Source: Strigamia acuminata (taxonomy: Eukaryota; Arthropoda; Chilopoda; Geophilomorpha; Linotaeniidae). From it: 64,000 nt of DNA. The DNA lies in assembly GCA_949358305.1 (NCBI GenBank), contig OX442317.1, positions 1,612,001-1,676,000 on the forward strand, read 5' to 3'. The translations under genes and the position numbers were made by a program. Below the pieces are notes generated by a model. That model was not told where the DNA came from and ran no database searches. It saw nothing but the letters and a program-made list of their open reading frames with translations. This document shows, one piece after another, positions 50,188 to 59,881 of the stretch (positions are counted from its first letter, which is position 1; each line of letters begins with the position of its first letter).

Positions 50188-50548
50188 TCAGAAAAACCCT
50201 AACTTCCTCTCCGCTTGAAAACTTTCTAAATTTCTTTTTTGAAATGACACGCTGTCATCTTGTCAAATCGAAGTAAACTTTTCTGAACTTATCCTCCCCA
50301 GCCATAAATATGTCAATGAAAAATATTAAATAAATTAAAACTATGCTTCTTTCATGTTCAATATTAAACATCCTATCACTTACAGAAAATTAGCAATTCA
50401 CATTGCATTAATTTCAAAACTGACACAAAAATTAATTTTCTCTTTTCGTATACCACACACAACTTGACAAATTAATAACATCGGCTAATAAACCATGTTT
50501 CTGAAAACTTTACAATTAATTTGTCTAAATTTCCCCGTTATCGAAACA

Positions 50549-51075
50549 GGGCCGGATTAGGACCTTTGGGGGCCCTGGGCACATTCCAACGAAGGACCCC
50601 ATTAGCTATCCATGTCATAGGCTTAATAGATTATACCGTATTTTACCGAGTAAGAGCTGCGGCTCTTATTCAAAACTGCCACTTTTAGCCGCAGCAATTA
50701 ATCGAGTGCGGCTTATTGTAAACAGTGGCAGATTCTCAATGTTACGTTCATTGAACATACACAGCCGCAGCTATAATTCGAGGGCGGCTCTTATATCAAA
50801 TCGCCTCTCTCGATCGCGGCTCTTATATCAAATCGCCTCTCTCAATCGCGGCTCTTATATCAAATCGCCTCTCTCGATCGCGGCTCTTATTCAAGGGCGA
50901 CTCTTAATCGGTAAAATACGGTATTTATAAAAGCCTACTGTTAACAACAAACAAAACTGCCTGTAAAAAGTAGAATACCTACTAAAATACGACCTGAGGT
51001 GGGCCCTTTAAGCCCAGGTCTGGGGCCCCTAGAGTCTCGGTGGTCCTGGGTACATTGCCCAAATTGCTCTCCGGT
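50549..51075. mobile_element. Degraded element with GGGCCGGATTAGG start, hosting a second element
   Basis: GGGCCGGATTAGGACCTTTG and GGGGGCCCTGGGCACATTCC open it. GGGCCCTTTAAGCCCAGGTC and GGTCCTGGGTACATTGCCC close it, resembling widespread DNA-transposon ends seen in many invertebrates. The element 50634-50923 lies inside. It ends about 100 bases before the exon 2 acceptor. Confidence 0.5.
50634..50923. mobile_element. Inverted-repeat element, TTACCGATTAAGAG family, with 32-base tandem array
   Basis: TACCGTATTTTACCGAGTAA at the left pairs with TTAATCGGTAAAATACGGTA at the right. Inside, CGGCTCTTATATCAAATCGC starts at 50785, 50817 and 50849, an exact 32-base period, with a partial unit from 50881. 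Confidence 0.85.
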
Positions 51076-51172
51076 CCATCTAGAGCTAAGCAATTAATAT
51101 TTTGTTCCATGCATGTTAGAAAAATTAACAAAGTTCACTTCTCAAATTGTTTTTTGGTTTGTTTAATTGCAG

Positions 51173-51312
51173 GCTCACATCAAGGCCCACACGAAAGGCG
51201 ACTCCTTTACGACCTACTGGATCACTACAACACACTCGAGCGACCTGTGGCCAACGAATCAGAACCCTTGATCCTCAGCTTTGGTTTAACTTTGCAGCAA
51301 ATCATAGACGTG
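51173..51312 (+). CDS. nAChR alpha6/7-like exon 2: N-terminal helix and first strands of ligand-binding domain
   Basis: The exon is 140 bases with acceptor TTTAATTGCAG and donor GTAACA. It encodes 46 complete residues after the split glycine. The segment GPHERRLLYDLLDHYN is the N-terminal alpha helix that caps the extracellular domain. LERPVANESEP follows and contains the N-glycosylation sequon N-E-S. FGLTLQQIIDV is the first beta strand, nearly invariant in insect alpha6 and vertebrate alpha7 subunits. Vertebrate alpha7 has the same order of blocks, and insect alpha6 genes have a second exon of the same length. The exon ends in phase 0, which suits either alternative third exon. A cluster of transposon-like sequence ends only about 100 bases upstream of the acceptor. 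Family identity is very secure; the donor GTAACA is weaker than those of the neighbouring exons. Confidence 0.96.
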
Positions 51313-52902
51313 GTAACAAACCTTTTTTATTTACCCACTTTATAACCAACTCAGTCCTAAATAATCATTTAATACAAAAAATATATAAAATTAATTAAAT
51401 TAAAATTCAATACATTTCTAACTGCAAGCCAATTTTCTATCAAAATCTCATATCCAAATTCAGTCAAACAAGAAAAAAAAATCCAGCCAAGAAGTTCAAT
51501 TTCAAAGGAAAAGAAAAATTTAAGAAAAAAAATTTAATGGAATCTATTGAGGAAAAGGAAGAAACGATGCAAAACCATGAAGGAGGAAATTGAAATGCCA
51601 AAACAAGAAAAACACAACAAGCAAAATAAAAATCTAAATAAATTAAAAATACTTCATCAGTGCAAAATGTATTATCATCACATTTTTTTAAAAAAAAAAA
51701 GCTTCAAATTACACTGCTAATTAAACATGTCTATAATTAATATCATTCGTGCCGTTTCCAAATTAATTTCAACCACTAAAACGAAACTTCTCTTTCTCTC
51801 TTGAGAAATTCGATACCAGTTGCCAGCAACGTTTCCAACTGTTCCAACCATCCAGGATCGCATTAATAGAACTTTTTAATTTACAAAATTCAGTAATTAC
51901 ATCATCTTTGCCCATTCCGGACAAACCGACCAAATTTTTCACTAAATTCCCTCGGCATCGTGCTGCGGCGAGCCGATCGCCATTTTTACAAATGTTTCAG
52001 ACACCTCGATGATTCCTAATTGAAAACATTTGTCATATTTCAGAGAAAACACCTCCCGAGATGAATAAAAATGCTTTCTTTTTCTATCCAACACGAAGCA
52101 GCTATTAGTTTGTCAAAGACTTCGCCTCTAACAGAGACAAATGGCGCTTGTTTTATTAACAATTATCTTTCTCACCTTAGCCGTGTGGCAGAGCGAAAAT
52201 TGGTCTGGAAAAGATAAATAAATGAAACGAGCGAAATTATGGCATTGTGGGAATTTAATAAATTAATGATGGCGCCGTGTGTGTGTGTGTGGGAAAGATG
52301 ATAGAAAATGGAACAGAAAAATCTCTCTCTCCAATCTCCAACATAAGTTACAGTAAACAAAAAAAAAAAACCACAAAAAAGGTACAAACCGCAAACTGAA
52401 AAGTTTGCACAACAAACGAACCAATAAAAGCAAAAACCAAAAACAAAGAAAAAAAATTTTCCATTATTTTTCCTCGGTGCACAGATTTGTGGTTCGTATA
52501 GATTCAATTTTTTCTTCTCTCTTTTTTTTTTTTAAATATAAAATAAATGTATTTTGGGCCATTCCAAATTTCGACATAGTCCTGGCACAAAATGAATTAC
52601 CACGATCAAATCATGGTCTCTATTTCCCGTTGCGACTCCCGAAACTAATGCTCACTCGTTTGAACGCAACTAGTCTTCGCGTTGTGTGTCACATATATTT
52701 ACAGGTTTGTGCGTTCAATACTTATATTTTTGAGAAAAAAATCCAAACAACACGTTGTTTCTGCTTAAAACTTAAAGCAAGAACGAACTATTTAGGTTTC
52801 ACTTGTTCACATTTTGTGTGTTGCTTTTTTCATCAGCGTGTCTAGAGGATTTGGGCCCTTACGCAGCCAGCACATTTGCCAGGTTGATGGCAAATATTAG
52901 AA

Positions 52903-53331
52903 CTAGGACCCAGGATTGAAGGACTGAAAAAACCTAAGCTGGGCTCAAAAGCGCGCAATGCATCATTGTGAGTTTATTCTATAAAGGGAGAACTTTTCTC
53001 CCGCAATGCATAAGGCAACAAGACAAATACTAATTATATCTTTTTAAATTTATAAAAATAAAAACAATAAAAATATATTTTTTTTAAATAATAAAAATTA
53101 GAGAATAAATAAATAAATAAATAAATAAATAAATACACACATTTTTGCTAATTTTTGTGTATAAAATAAACAAGAAAACATTCGACAAACACAGCCGTGT
53201 TTGCTTTTCAGACGGTAGAATTGAGCTCGTAACAAATGCATTGCACTCCCCCCTGTACCAATCAGTGCATCGATGTGCCCTCTTTGGAAAATTTAACAAG
53301 GAGTTTCCAGTCCTTATATTCTGGGTCCTAG
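52903..53331. mobile_element. Inverted-repeat element
   Basis: CTAGGACCCAGGATTGAAGG with ACTG on the left (52903-52926) is the imperfect reverse complement of 53308-53331 (CAGTCCTTATATTCTGGGTC and CTAG). It is about 429 bases, A/T-rich inside, without a meaningful frame. The superfamily is unclear. Confidence 0.6.
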
Positions 53332-53658
53332 GTTAGATGGAACAAGTAAAACACGATCGTTTACATACGCGTTTATACTTTCCCGAGTGTTTCTGCTTTT
53401 CCTGAGAAATTTATGCCGCATTTGGCGAAATAAAATGGTTTCCATTTGGAAATGCTCGGAACAAGAATGAAGTTATCTCAGGCAGACTTTCTTAAAGATG
53501 ATGAGTCAAAATACTGAATAAAATGTAAATTGCAGTAAAATATATAAAAAAAATGCAAAAAAACTAATGAAATAATTCACTCACAAATAAACATCAAATA
53601 AAACTCGCATTCCAACACTTCAATAACAGACAATTGATATGAAATTAACAAAACTTAC

Positions 53659-53731
53659 ATAAGCTTCGTCGTATCGTTCAATTTCCACAAACAGGCGGCA
53701 ACTACAGCGCGGTAACTCGCCAAACTCGTCC
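53659..53731 (-). CDS. Candidate antisense coding exon (second exon of a possible nested gene)
   Basis: This 73-base minus-strand segment has acceptor TTCATTATTTAG and donor TTAT|GTAAGT. It is GC-richer than its surroundings. It follows a possible 8-base coding end of exon 1 (53793-53800, ATGTCCAG) after a 61-base intron. Joined to that start, it is open throughout and includes PRCSCRLFVEIERYDEAY, a believable globular sequence with two close cysteines. It leaves in phase 0. A promoter-like cluster lies directly upstream. A second frame is also open, and I do not recognise the product in either. This is the best supported of the antisense candidates, but the first donor (GTTTGA) is weak and no transcript evidence exists. 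Confidence 0.35.
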
Positions 53732-53792
53732 CTAAATAATGAAAAAATAATCAAAATAAATACTCATCTGTTATAAAAACATTACATCAAAC

Positions 53793-53950
53793 CTGGACAT
53801 CTTAAATTTAATTCAACAAACCCATCCGAGCTAAATTAAATCATTTTATTTCACATCGCAGCTCCACGATAAACGAACCACCAAAATGGCGACCATCTTC
53901 TAACCTTGCATCGCGCATGCTCCGAATGACGCAACACCTAAACCACATAC
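53793..53950 (-). promoter_or_regulatory. Candidate antisense promoter and first exon
   Basis: Read on the plus strand, CCAAAATGGCGACC is a good YY1 site, GCGCATGC an NRF1-like half palindrome, and TGACGCAA a CRE-like site, all within 70 bases (about 53880-53945). This cluster is typical of TATA-less promoters with YY1 sites just downstream of the start. On the minus strand a short upstream open frame beginning ATGGTCGCC (16 codons) precedes the proposed ATG at 53800. Confidence 0.35.
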
Positions 53951-55077
53951 CACAGCCGTATATATATAAACAAGATATATTTAATGGGTTGACAAATAGC
54001 AAAACCGATTTTTCTAGTTTTCTAATTCCAACGGATTTGTAACGCTAATAAAAAGTGTTGGGAAACGAAAGCAAGCAGAATGCGTCAATTACACCTCAAA
54101 ATTACAATCCATAAAAAAGTAATTTACGGTGTCGTTAATCAATCACTAACACAAAGTTATTGACGAGAAATTCCCATCAACCATATATTAAAACATAAAA
54201 ATAAAACATTTTTACACACTTTCCTCCCGAGAAATCCATCTCAACACACTTGAAGCTAAAACATCCACACACAGGCAGGCGCAGGCATGGCCGAGGCCGG
54301 CTTTGAACCTTAGTTCGAGAAATTAGGCCGCCAACAAATGGGCCATATATCATTACTGAACAAAATTATTACTGGGCTCAGTTCCACTACACCTAACACT
54401 GGCGAGAGAAAAGGCAGAGAGAGACTCGTGTACGAGAACTCTGCCTCGCTCGCCTTTATTACTTCAACTTATTGTGAATTAAAGCAACATTGCATACACT
54501 GGCATCTGGCAAAGCACAAACAAAAGAGCAACCAATTTCGCTGAGGTGAGAAACACTAAATAAATGTTCCAACCTAAACTTTAACGAGAACAGAAAACCA
54601 CTAAAATATATCTTGCTCAAAACTAGAAAACAAGCTTCAGAAAACAAATGGCGCCCCAACTGGCCCAACCTTACAAGTTATTTTGTCAGAAAATTGCAAT
54701 TTATGGTTTAATTATCCCATTTTTCGCCTAAAAATTAGTCTAAAATGTTATTTTTAAAGCTGTATACCTAAGGTGTGTGTGGGCCTAGGGACCCCAGTTG
54801 GTATTAACACGCCAGTGATGAGAAGAAGAAAAATTGGCAAATTTTCTAATCAGAATATTCAGTTTGGGAAATTCAATTAAGCAGTTGATTCTTAACGCAC
54901 AAAAAGCGAGTTGAAAATTGCATTAAATATTTAAATTCCATTCCAAGCAATGAAATGTATGAAATAGGTGAAAATGTAGAAGAAGAAAAAAAAATTTTGC
55001 TGGTGACAGTGTAGCCTGTTGCAGAAAGACACACAGATCAATAGACGAGGATTCCGCATGGCTGCAGCAGCTCACCG

Positions 55078-55090
55078 GTTACCTAGCAAC
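55078..55090. promoter_or_regulatory. X-box-like RFX site GTTACCTAGCAAC
   Basis: A strict match to GTNRCC, 0-3 spacer, RGYAAC with a one-base spacer. CCAAT follows directly on the plus strand, a common companion of X-boxes. Confidence 0.45.
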
Positions 55091-55222
55091 CAATCTCTAG
55101 CCATGTCCAATGGTGGAGAAATGATATTCATTTGAAGTTCAATTCAAATTTAGAGCAAAGAAGTCAAGCACTCTGCGTCGCATTGATTTGGATTCGCGGA
55201 TTCGAATCTTTAAAACGTATAT

Positions 55223-55254
<32 letters not shown>

Positions 55255-55637
55255 ATATATAAATATTTTCTCTTTTAAAGTGACGATTTTATTTTCCTAA
55301 TTGAAAAATTTTCTACCATGGAAACAACGAAATAACAAAATTGATACGGAGTATTTACTTTAGAAATTGTTTCCGCGCGAATTGAGATTTTTAATCAATT
55401 GTATAAAATGTAGCAAAAAAAGTTGTTATTGTTAAGTGATTTTAATAATAATAAGCGTTTACAAATGTCAACCGTAAATATTGTTGTTGTTTAAGTTGAG
55501 ATCTCGCATAAAATATCAAAAACAACTTTTTCATTTTTTTTCTTTAGCTCTTTCAATATTCCGCTCGTACATTCCGTTTGTACTTACGCAAGCAAATTCG
55601 ATTCCAGCACAAACATCGAAAAAAAATTTTTCTCCTA

Positions 55638-55652
55638 GTAACCAATAGCAAC
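55638..55652. promoter_or_regulatory. X-box-like RFX site with three-base spacer
   Basis: GTAACCAATAGCAAC matches the strict consensus with spacer AAT. It lies 560 bases from the site at 55078, also containing CCAAT. Confidence 0.45.
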
Positions 55653-56442
55653 CGTCCACAACAAGTATCAATACAAGTGTAAACACATTTTTTTTGGATC
55701 TCATTTCAATAATTCACTAAAAACAGCATAAAAATTGAAAATAAATTCGAAAAAAAACATCTTTCTCTTGTATCGTGAAAAAATTCTTAGCACATCCACT
55801 TCCTTTCACCAAAACGACACTCTTCCACCATTAACGCACATAAAACGCCCGAAGAGACGAGCTAAAGACGACTTTCCACACACAGACCCCCTACTCCACA
55901 GCGTCATCTTATCATACTCGCTAACCACCCATAAGGAAAAGTCAAAACGAGAAAATCAACTTCCTCGGGCCCTTTTTGAGCAAAAAAGAGAAAGGGGAAA
56001 AAAAATTCTCAATTGAAACCCGTAGCACTAATCCTGCACGCCCCTGGCACACACTTTCCTCTTTAGATGACACTGAAAGGAGGAAAGAGGCAGAGAGAGA
56101 GAGACAGCCCAGCACCGCAAACAGTGCAGTGCAGTGCAGCGCTTTCACAAAGCTCAGGCGTGAACCAATGTGTCGCTGATCGAATACAAAAGCTTGCAAG
56201 GGTTGTGCAAATTGCTTTCGTACTGCAATTGGCACCGGGCCCAAATATTCCTTAACAACAAAGTTTCAGATAGCTGCCTCGTGGTTAGTTCATAAAGAAA
56301 CTGTTGCGTGTCTTCTTAAAAAAGAAAAAGAAAAACATTTGCTGCAATTCGCAGTTGCTATCTACAGAATGGACACCAATAATAACAGCCGCAAACCGTC
56401 GTCAAAAATTGCAAACGCACAAACCACCGCGCCTAGTATCGT

Positions 56443-56540
56443 GATGCCAAATTCATACTGCGCATCCCATTCTACGAAGTTGATTTAGCAGTGCTAAACC
56501 TAATATTAGGCCTAATAATGCTAAAATAAAGTAAATAAAC
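56443..56540. repeat. Partial copy of the 17.8 kb inverted-repeat element
   Basis: ATGCCAAATTCATACTGCGC matches the left block of 17818-18114, and GCTAAACCTAATATTAGGCC with the bases that follow matches its TTAGGCCTAATA block in inverted orientation. It abuts the element at 56556-57049. Confidence 0.5.
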
Positions 56541-56555
56541 AACGATAAACTCATT

Positions 56556-57049
56556 AGAGAGTTTGCGGCATGCATTTTTCCCTTATTTTGTGCCACGTTA
56601 CACTATTTTAGTGCCATATCGTAAGGGAAAAATCTTTAGTGTATCGTTTTCAACACTAAATTAAAATATAGTGCAGCCAATCAGAATTGAAAACACTATA
56701 TTGTTAGCTCTGCTCATTGCAAATGGCGATAATTTTGTTGTACCGATCAAACACATCACAGTCATAGGTACGTAGATTGAATGATAAGTGAGGCCCAAAA
56801 TTGAATTTTAGACCCAAAACCATACTTTAGAGGCATAATAATGGAATTTTATGCAGAAATTTGCACATTTACGCCCCCAAATTAAATTTTTAGGCCCAAA
56901 ATTACTAACTGTCAGTAGTTGGCTGAAATAGTGTAGTGATAAGGAAAAAGTGCAGCCCGCAAAAACTTAATTTATCATTTTTCCCTTACACTATTTTTAT
57001 ACCCTATAGTGTTTAATTGTAAGGGAAAAATGCATCCCGCAAACTCTCT
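56556..57049. mobile_element. Inverted-repeat element, AGAGAGTTTGCGG ends
   Basis: AGAGAGTTTGCGGCATGCAT and TTTTCCCTTA at the left pair with TAAGGGAAAA and ATGCATCCCGCAAACTCTCT at the right: 30-base arms with one mismatch. ATT flanks both sides, a possible 3-base target duplication. Internal TAAGGGAAAAAT copies suggest sub-terminal repeats. It is 494 bases without a transposase frame. Confidence 0.85.
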
Positions 57050-57803
57050 ATTATCAAAAGTCATTCGCTATTTTTGCGGATAATAGAAACAGCAATAACG
57101 AACAAACCGAATCTGTGAATGCAGCTCGTTGAATTTTTTGGTTTCAAGCAATCAATGCGTGAATAATCGTTTCGTTTCTCAGCTCAATTTGCCGATTATC
57201 GATCCCGATCGAAACCACGCGAAGAAAATTCATTCAAATTCGAAACCTATCATCTGATTAATCAACACAATCGTAAAAATTCATTTGAAATCCACTTATC
57301 CGTCGCGCATCAACAACAATGTAGAACACAATCAAAGCTTTGCATAAAAATGTGTCGCTAAGCAATACGTTGCACACCAACAGCGCGCGTTGATCCGTGC
57401 TATCAAAGTGTGGCCTCCATTGCAACTGCTGAATTAAAGTTGAGCAGACGGGAAAGGTGTGAGAAAATTACCTGACCAATACATTTTATTCTTTTTAAAG
57501 AGTAAAATATAGTGGAGGTTAGTTTGGTCAACATGGTAACAAAATTGTCGATTTAAACGAGTAAATAGATCAGCAAATTAGTCCTACAAGCTCGTCCGTC
57601 TGGTCGCTTCATTAAAACCCAGACATGGTCACTGAAGTAGACATCTGCAATCTTGTGTTGCAATTACCTAAGTAATTTACTTTGGCACATTGAGAAATTG
57701 TTCTACTTTTTTCAAACAAATTGTATTGCGTGGAATAAACCATCAAACTAAAAACGCCATGCACCTGCCACTAAATTAAATGCATAGAGTTTTCGTGTTT
57801 TGA

Positions 57804-57815
57804 CACTAGGTGGCG
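57804..57815 (+). promoter_or_regulatory. CTCF-like site CACTAGGTGGCG
   Basis: It matches the core AGGTGGCG of CTCF motifs with the CACT extension seen in animals. Orientation is plus. Confidence 0.35.
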
Positions 57816-58238
57816 AAAAGATTCAATATCAGCCACCCTCAAATTAACGCAACCCATTTTTAGAAGGATAGTTCACAATGCTGCGAATTGTTGTTCACAA
57901 TCATGCAAAGCGATTAAAATCGGTTGCCGTTGCTTGTGCCACGTGACATTTTCCACCAATCAAATAACTTCTCTACCTACAACAAAGCCCCCTCCATTCT
58001 GGATTGAACAATGTGCAACTGTTCTGCGCAAATGCGTAGCTAGAATTTCTCTGCATTGCGAACAGAAACGTCACGCAAAACTTCATGCAACAACTAAATT
58101 TCTGCAAGAGGGCAAGAGTCACCAGAGGGCCAGGAAGAGAGTGGGCAAATGTCGTGCCAATTATAGAATTATCCATTATGTATGAATCAGAGAATAAAGC
58201 ATTCAAACTTGTTTCAATACCGGTTTTACACAACTAAG

Positions 58239-58255
58239 GCAGCGCCACCTATTGC
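58239..58255 (-). promoter_or_regulatory. CTCF-like site, minus orientation
   Basis: The reverse complement reads CAATAGGTGGCGCTGCC, which contains the full AGGTGGCGC core with a matching downstream GCTG. It faces the site at 57804 across about 420 bases. Confidence 0.4.
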
Positions 58256-58433
58256 CAATCCCATGCTAGGGATTACGGGATTGATAATAGTACATTAATA
58301 ACTAGTAGTATACGATAATAATACTTTAACATTTACGTGTGACAGCTCGACTTGATGGAAAATTCTTGTCTCGTTCAGTCTTGTTTCACTAGTCACTTCG
58401 CAACATTGTAAACTATCCTATACGGCAGGGGTC

Positions 58434-58500
58434 GGCAAGTAATTTTAAGTGGGGTCCGGATACTATTGAAAATTTTTATCGAGGTCCAGAAAAAAAACAC
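58434..58500. mobile_element. hAT-like element end remnant
   Basis: CAGGGGTCGGCAAGTAATTT followed by GGGGTCCGGATACTATTG resembles the well-known CAGGGGTCGGCAA end of hAT elements. No matching opposite end was found nearby. Confidence 0.5.
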
Positions 58501-59278
58501 TTAAAAACCTTACTAAAAACCTAAGAAAACACTTAAAAACCAAATAAATTCCCCAATAAACAAAATCAAAATTCAAATGTGCTTGTAACGCCGATCACAC
58601 ACTATTACAAACACCCTCTAGTTAATGACACGCCAAAAAACAGCTGCTTTGAATACAGGTGTGGGCTTCTAATTGCTTAAATATAACAGTGTTTGTTGTG
58701 TTCTTGCTTGCTATGAGGGTTGATCTGCTTCCATCACACGCGTCAATCAACTTGCTTGGCTTCTCCAAAGCTTTGCTGCCTTTGGGATTATTTTAATTGT
58801 ACACCTCTGGCCAAAAATTCTAACATCGAAGTACCATTAGCTCTTCTGAGTTAGTAAATATTAGTTAGCGTAATCACTACTCTATATTCACTCTTCTTTT
58901 TTCTTTTTTTTGGAATACTAAACATGCACACTCAAATTAGTATTCATCGTCTTTGCTGACCTGCAACTTTATTAATTCCACGTACCCTCAGCCCTCTAAT
59001 TTTGAAAATTAAATCAAAATGCACTGACCTCTGACTAAAGCAAATACATCTCATTAAAAAAAATCCCCAGTAAACACATGTCAGCTGCTACGTAGCCCGA
59101 GATGAATCAAAACCAGATGTCTGTTTCTGTCATCCAGAGCAATGAAAAGGTTTATATTTCGACTTTTTTTCCAGTCACATAAAAAGTACGGAGTATAAAA
59201 TATTAAAAAATAAAAATAAACAACGCCCAACCCACCCCACGCCTGTTAAATAATTCAAAAATTTTCTTTTTATTGCAG

Positions 59279-59329
59279 ACATAGAGAGCAACAACCAAAC
59301 CGAATTGTTCCCCAGATTTGAAGGGGGTG
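59279..59329 (+). other. Possible cryptic or poison exon upstream of exon 3
   Basis: The acceptor TTTTCTTTTTATTGCAG is excellent, and GTGAGG 51 bases later could serve as donor. Entered from exon 2 in phase 0 it reads ACA then TAG, an immediate stop, so inclusion would end translation. The donor is only fair, so it may be a decoy acceptor. Confidence 0.2.
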
Positions 59330-59520
59330 GTGAGGGGGTGGGGATATTATTTCAGATAATAATAATAAAAAAAAATAAAAAAGAGAGAAAGAGAGAGAGA
59401 AATAAAAAAAAATTTCTCCCCTCAAGATCATCAATAAAACCCAAACTGCAGAAAAAAAATAATCCAAAGACGTGTCATGTTTTTCAATTACTGCACCACA
59501 CTTCTCTTTTTTCTCTTTAG

Positions 59521-59565
59521 GACGAAAAAAATCAAATTATAACGACTAACGTATGGTTAAATCTG
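59521..59565 (+). CDS. nAChR alpha6/7-like exon 3, first alternative copy (loop D, Asn form)
   Basis: This 45-base exon encodes DEKNQIITTNVWLNL, the second strand of the ligand-binding domain including loop D. The tryptophan corresponds to Trp55 of vertebrate alpha7 (mature numbering), which lines the complementary face of the agonist site. Two residues on is asparagine, where alpha7 has glutamine and many insect beta subunits have arginine. The acceptor follows an almost unbroken 20-base pyrimidine tract and the donor is GTAAGT. Both edges are phase 0, so the exon can be swapped for the copy 316 bases downstream without a frame change. Including both would also keep frame but would duplicate a beta strand, so mutually exclusive use is expected. 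In Drosophila alpha6 the equivalent pair is called 3a and 3b, and by position this copy would be 3a. Confidence 0.95.
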
Positions 59566-59881
59566 GTAAGTTCCCATCAAATTGGCAATGCGGCGTCTTC
59601 TAATAATAATATTAATGATAAATTAATATGTTTTTCTTTTTTTACATAAAATCTATAAAAGAAAAGAAAATATCAGTTCAAAAATCAATCACAAACAAAA
59701 AAAATTCCTCGTCTCATTTTTATTTTTCTTCATTTTTTAGTTTCTATCATTCCTGTGAATGTTTATATGTTTTTCCAAAAAAAAAAAAAAATTTCAATCA
59801 ATTTTAAAAGAAAAAAAAGAAATTTAATTAATCCCCTTATCACAATTAACATTTTTGCTTTCCGTTTTTACCCTCCTACAG
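59566..59881 (+). other. Intron between the two alternative third exons
   Basis: The intron is 316 bases, A/T-rich with T-rich stretches near 59630 and 59715-59745. It is long enough to be spliced, so steric exclusion does not by itself explain exclusive use. No clear docking or selector pair was found by eye. Confidence 0.8.

Larger units (their letters stand above)
40565..51172. other. Intron 1, part 5: description of non-coding content
   Basis: This is the most transposon-dense part of intron 1. It holds a duplicated block, a TTACCGATTAAGAG element (41254-41509), MITEs at 42341-42470, 42639-42879, 44918-45335 and 47187-47551, and an hAT-type element (45404-45721). An AT palindrome lies at 50139-50187 and a degraded element cluster at 50549-51075 ends just before exon 2. 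A short protein-like open frame (46689-46880) is listed separately. Confidence 0.6.
51313..59520. other. Intron 2: description of non-coding content
   Basis: The 8.2 kb intron contains a candidate antisense promoter and exons (53659-53950), inverted-repeat elements (52903-53331 and 56556-57049), AAAT tracts (53104-53135, 55221-55258), two X-box matches, two CTCF-like sites (57804, 58239) and an hAT-like end, CAGGGGTCGGCAA, near 58434. Upstream of exon 3 the DNA is A/T-rich. A possible poison exon is at 59279-59329. Confidence 0.6.

Noticed and set aside
52176-52204. 29-base minus-strand micro-exon with strong splice sites
   Set aside because: In the frame of the antisense chain it would shift phase and create a stop in the following candidates; most likely a chance pair of signals.
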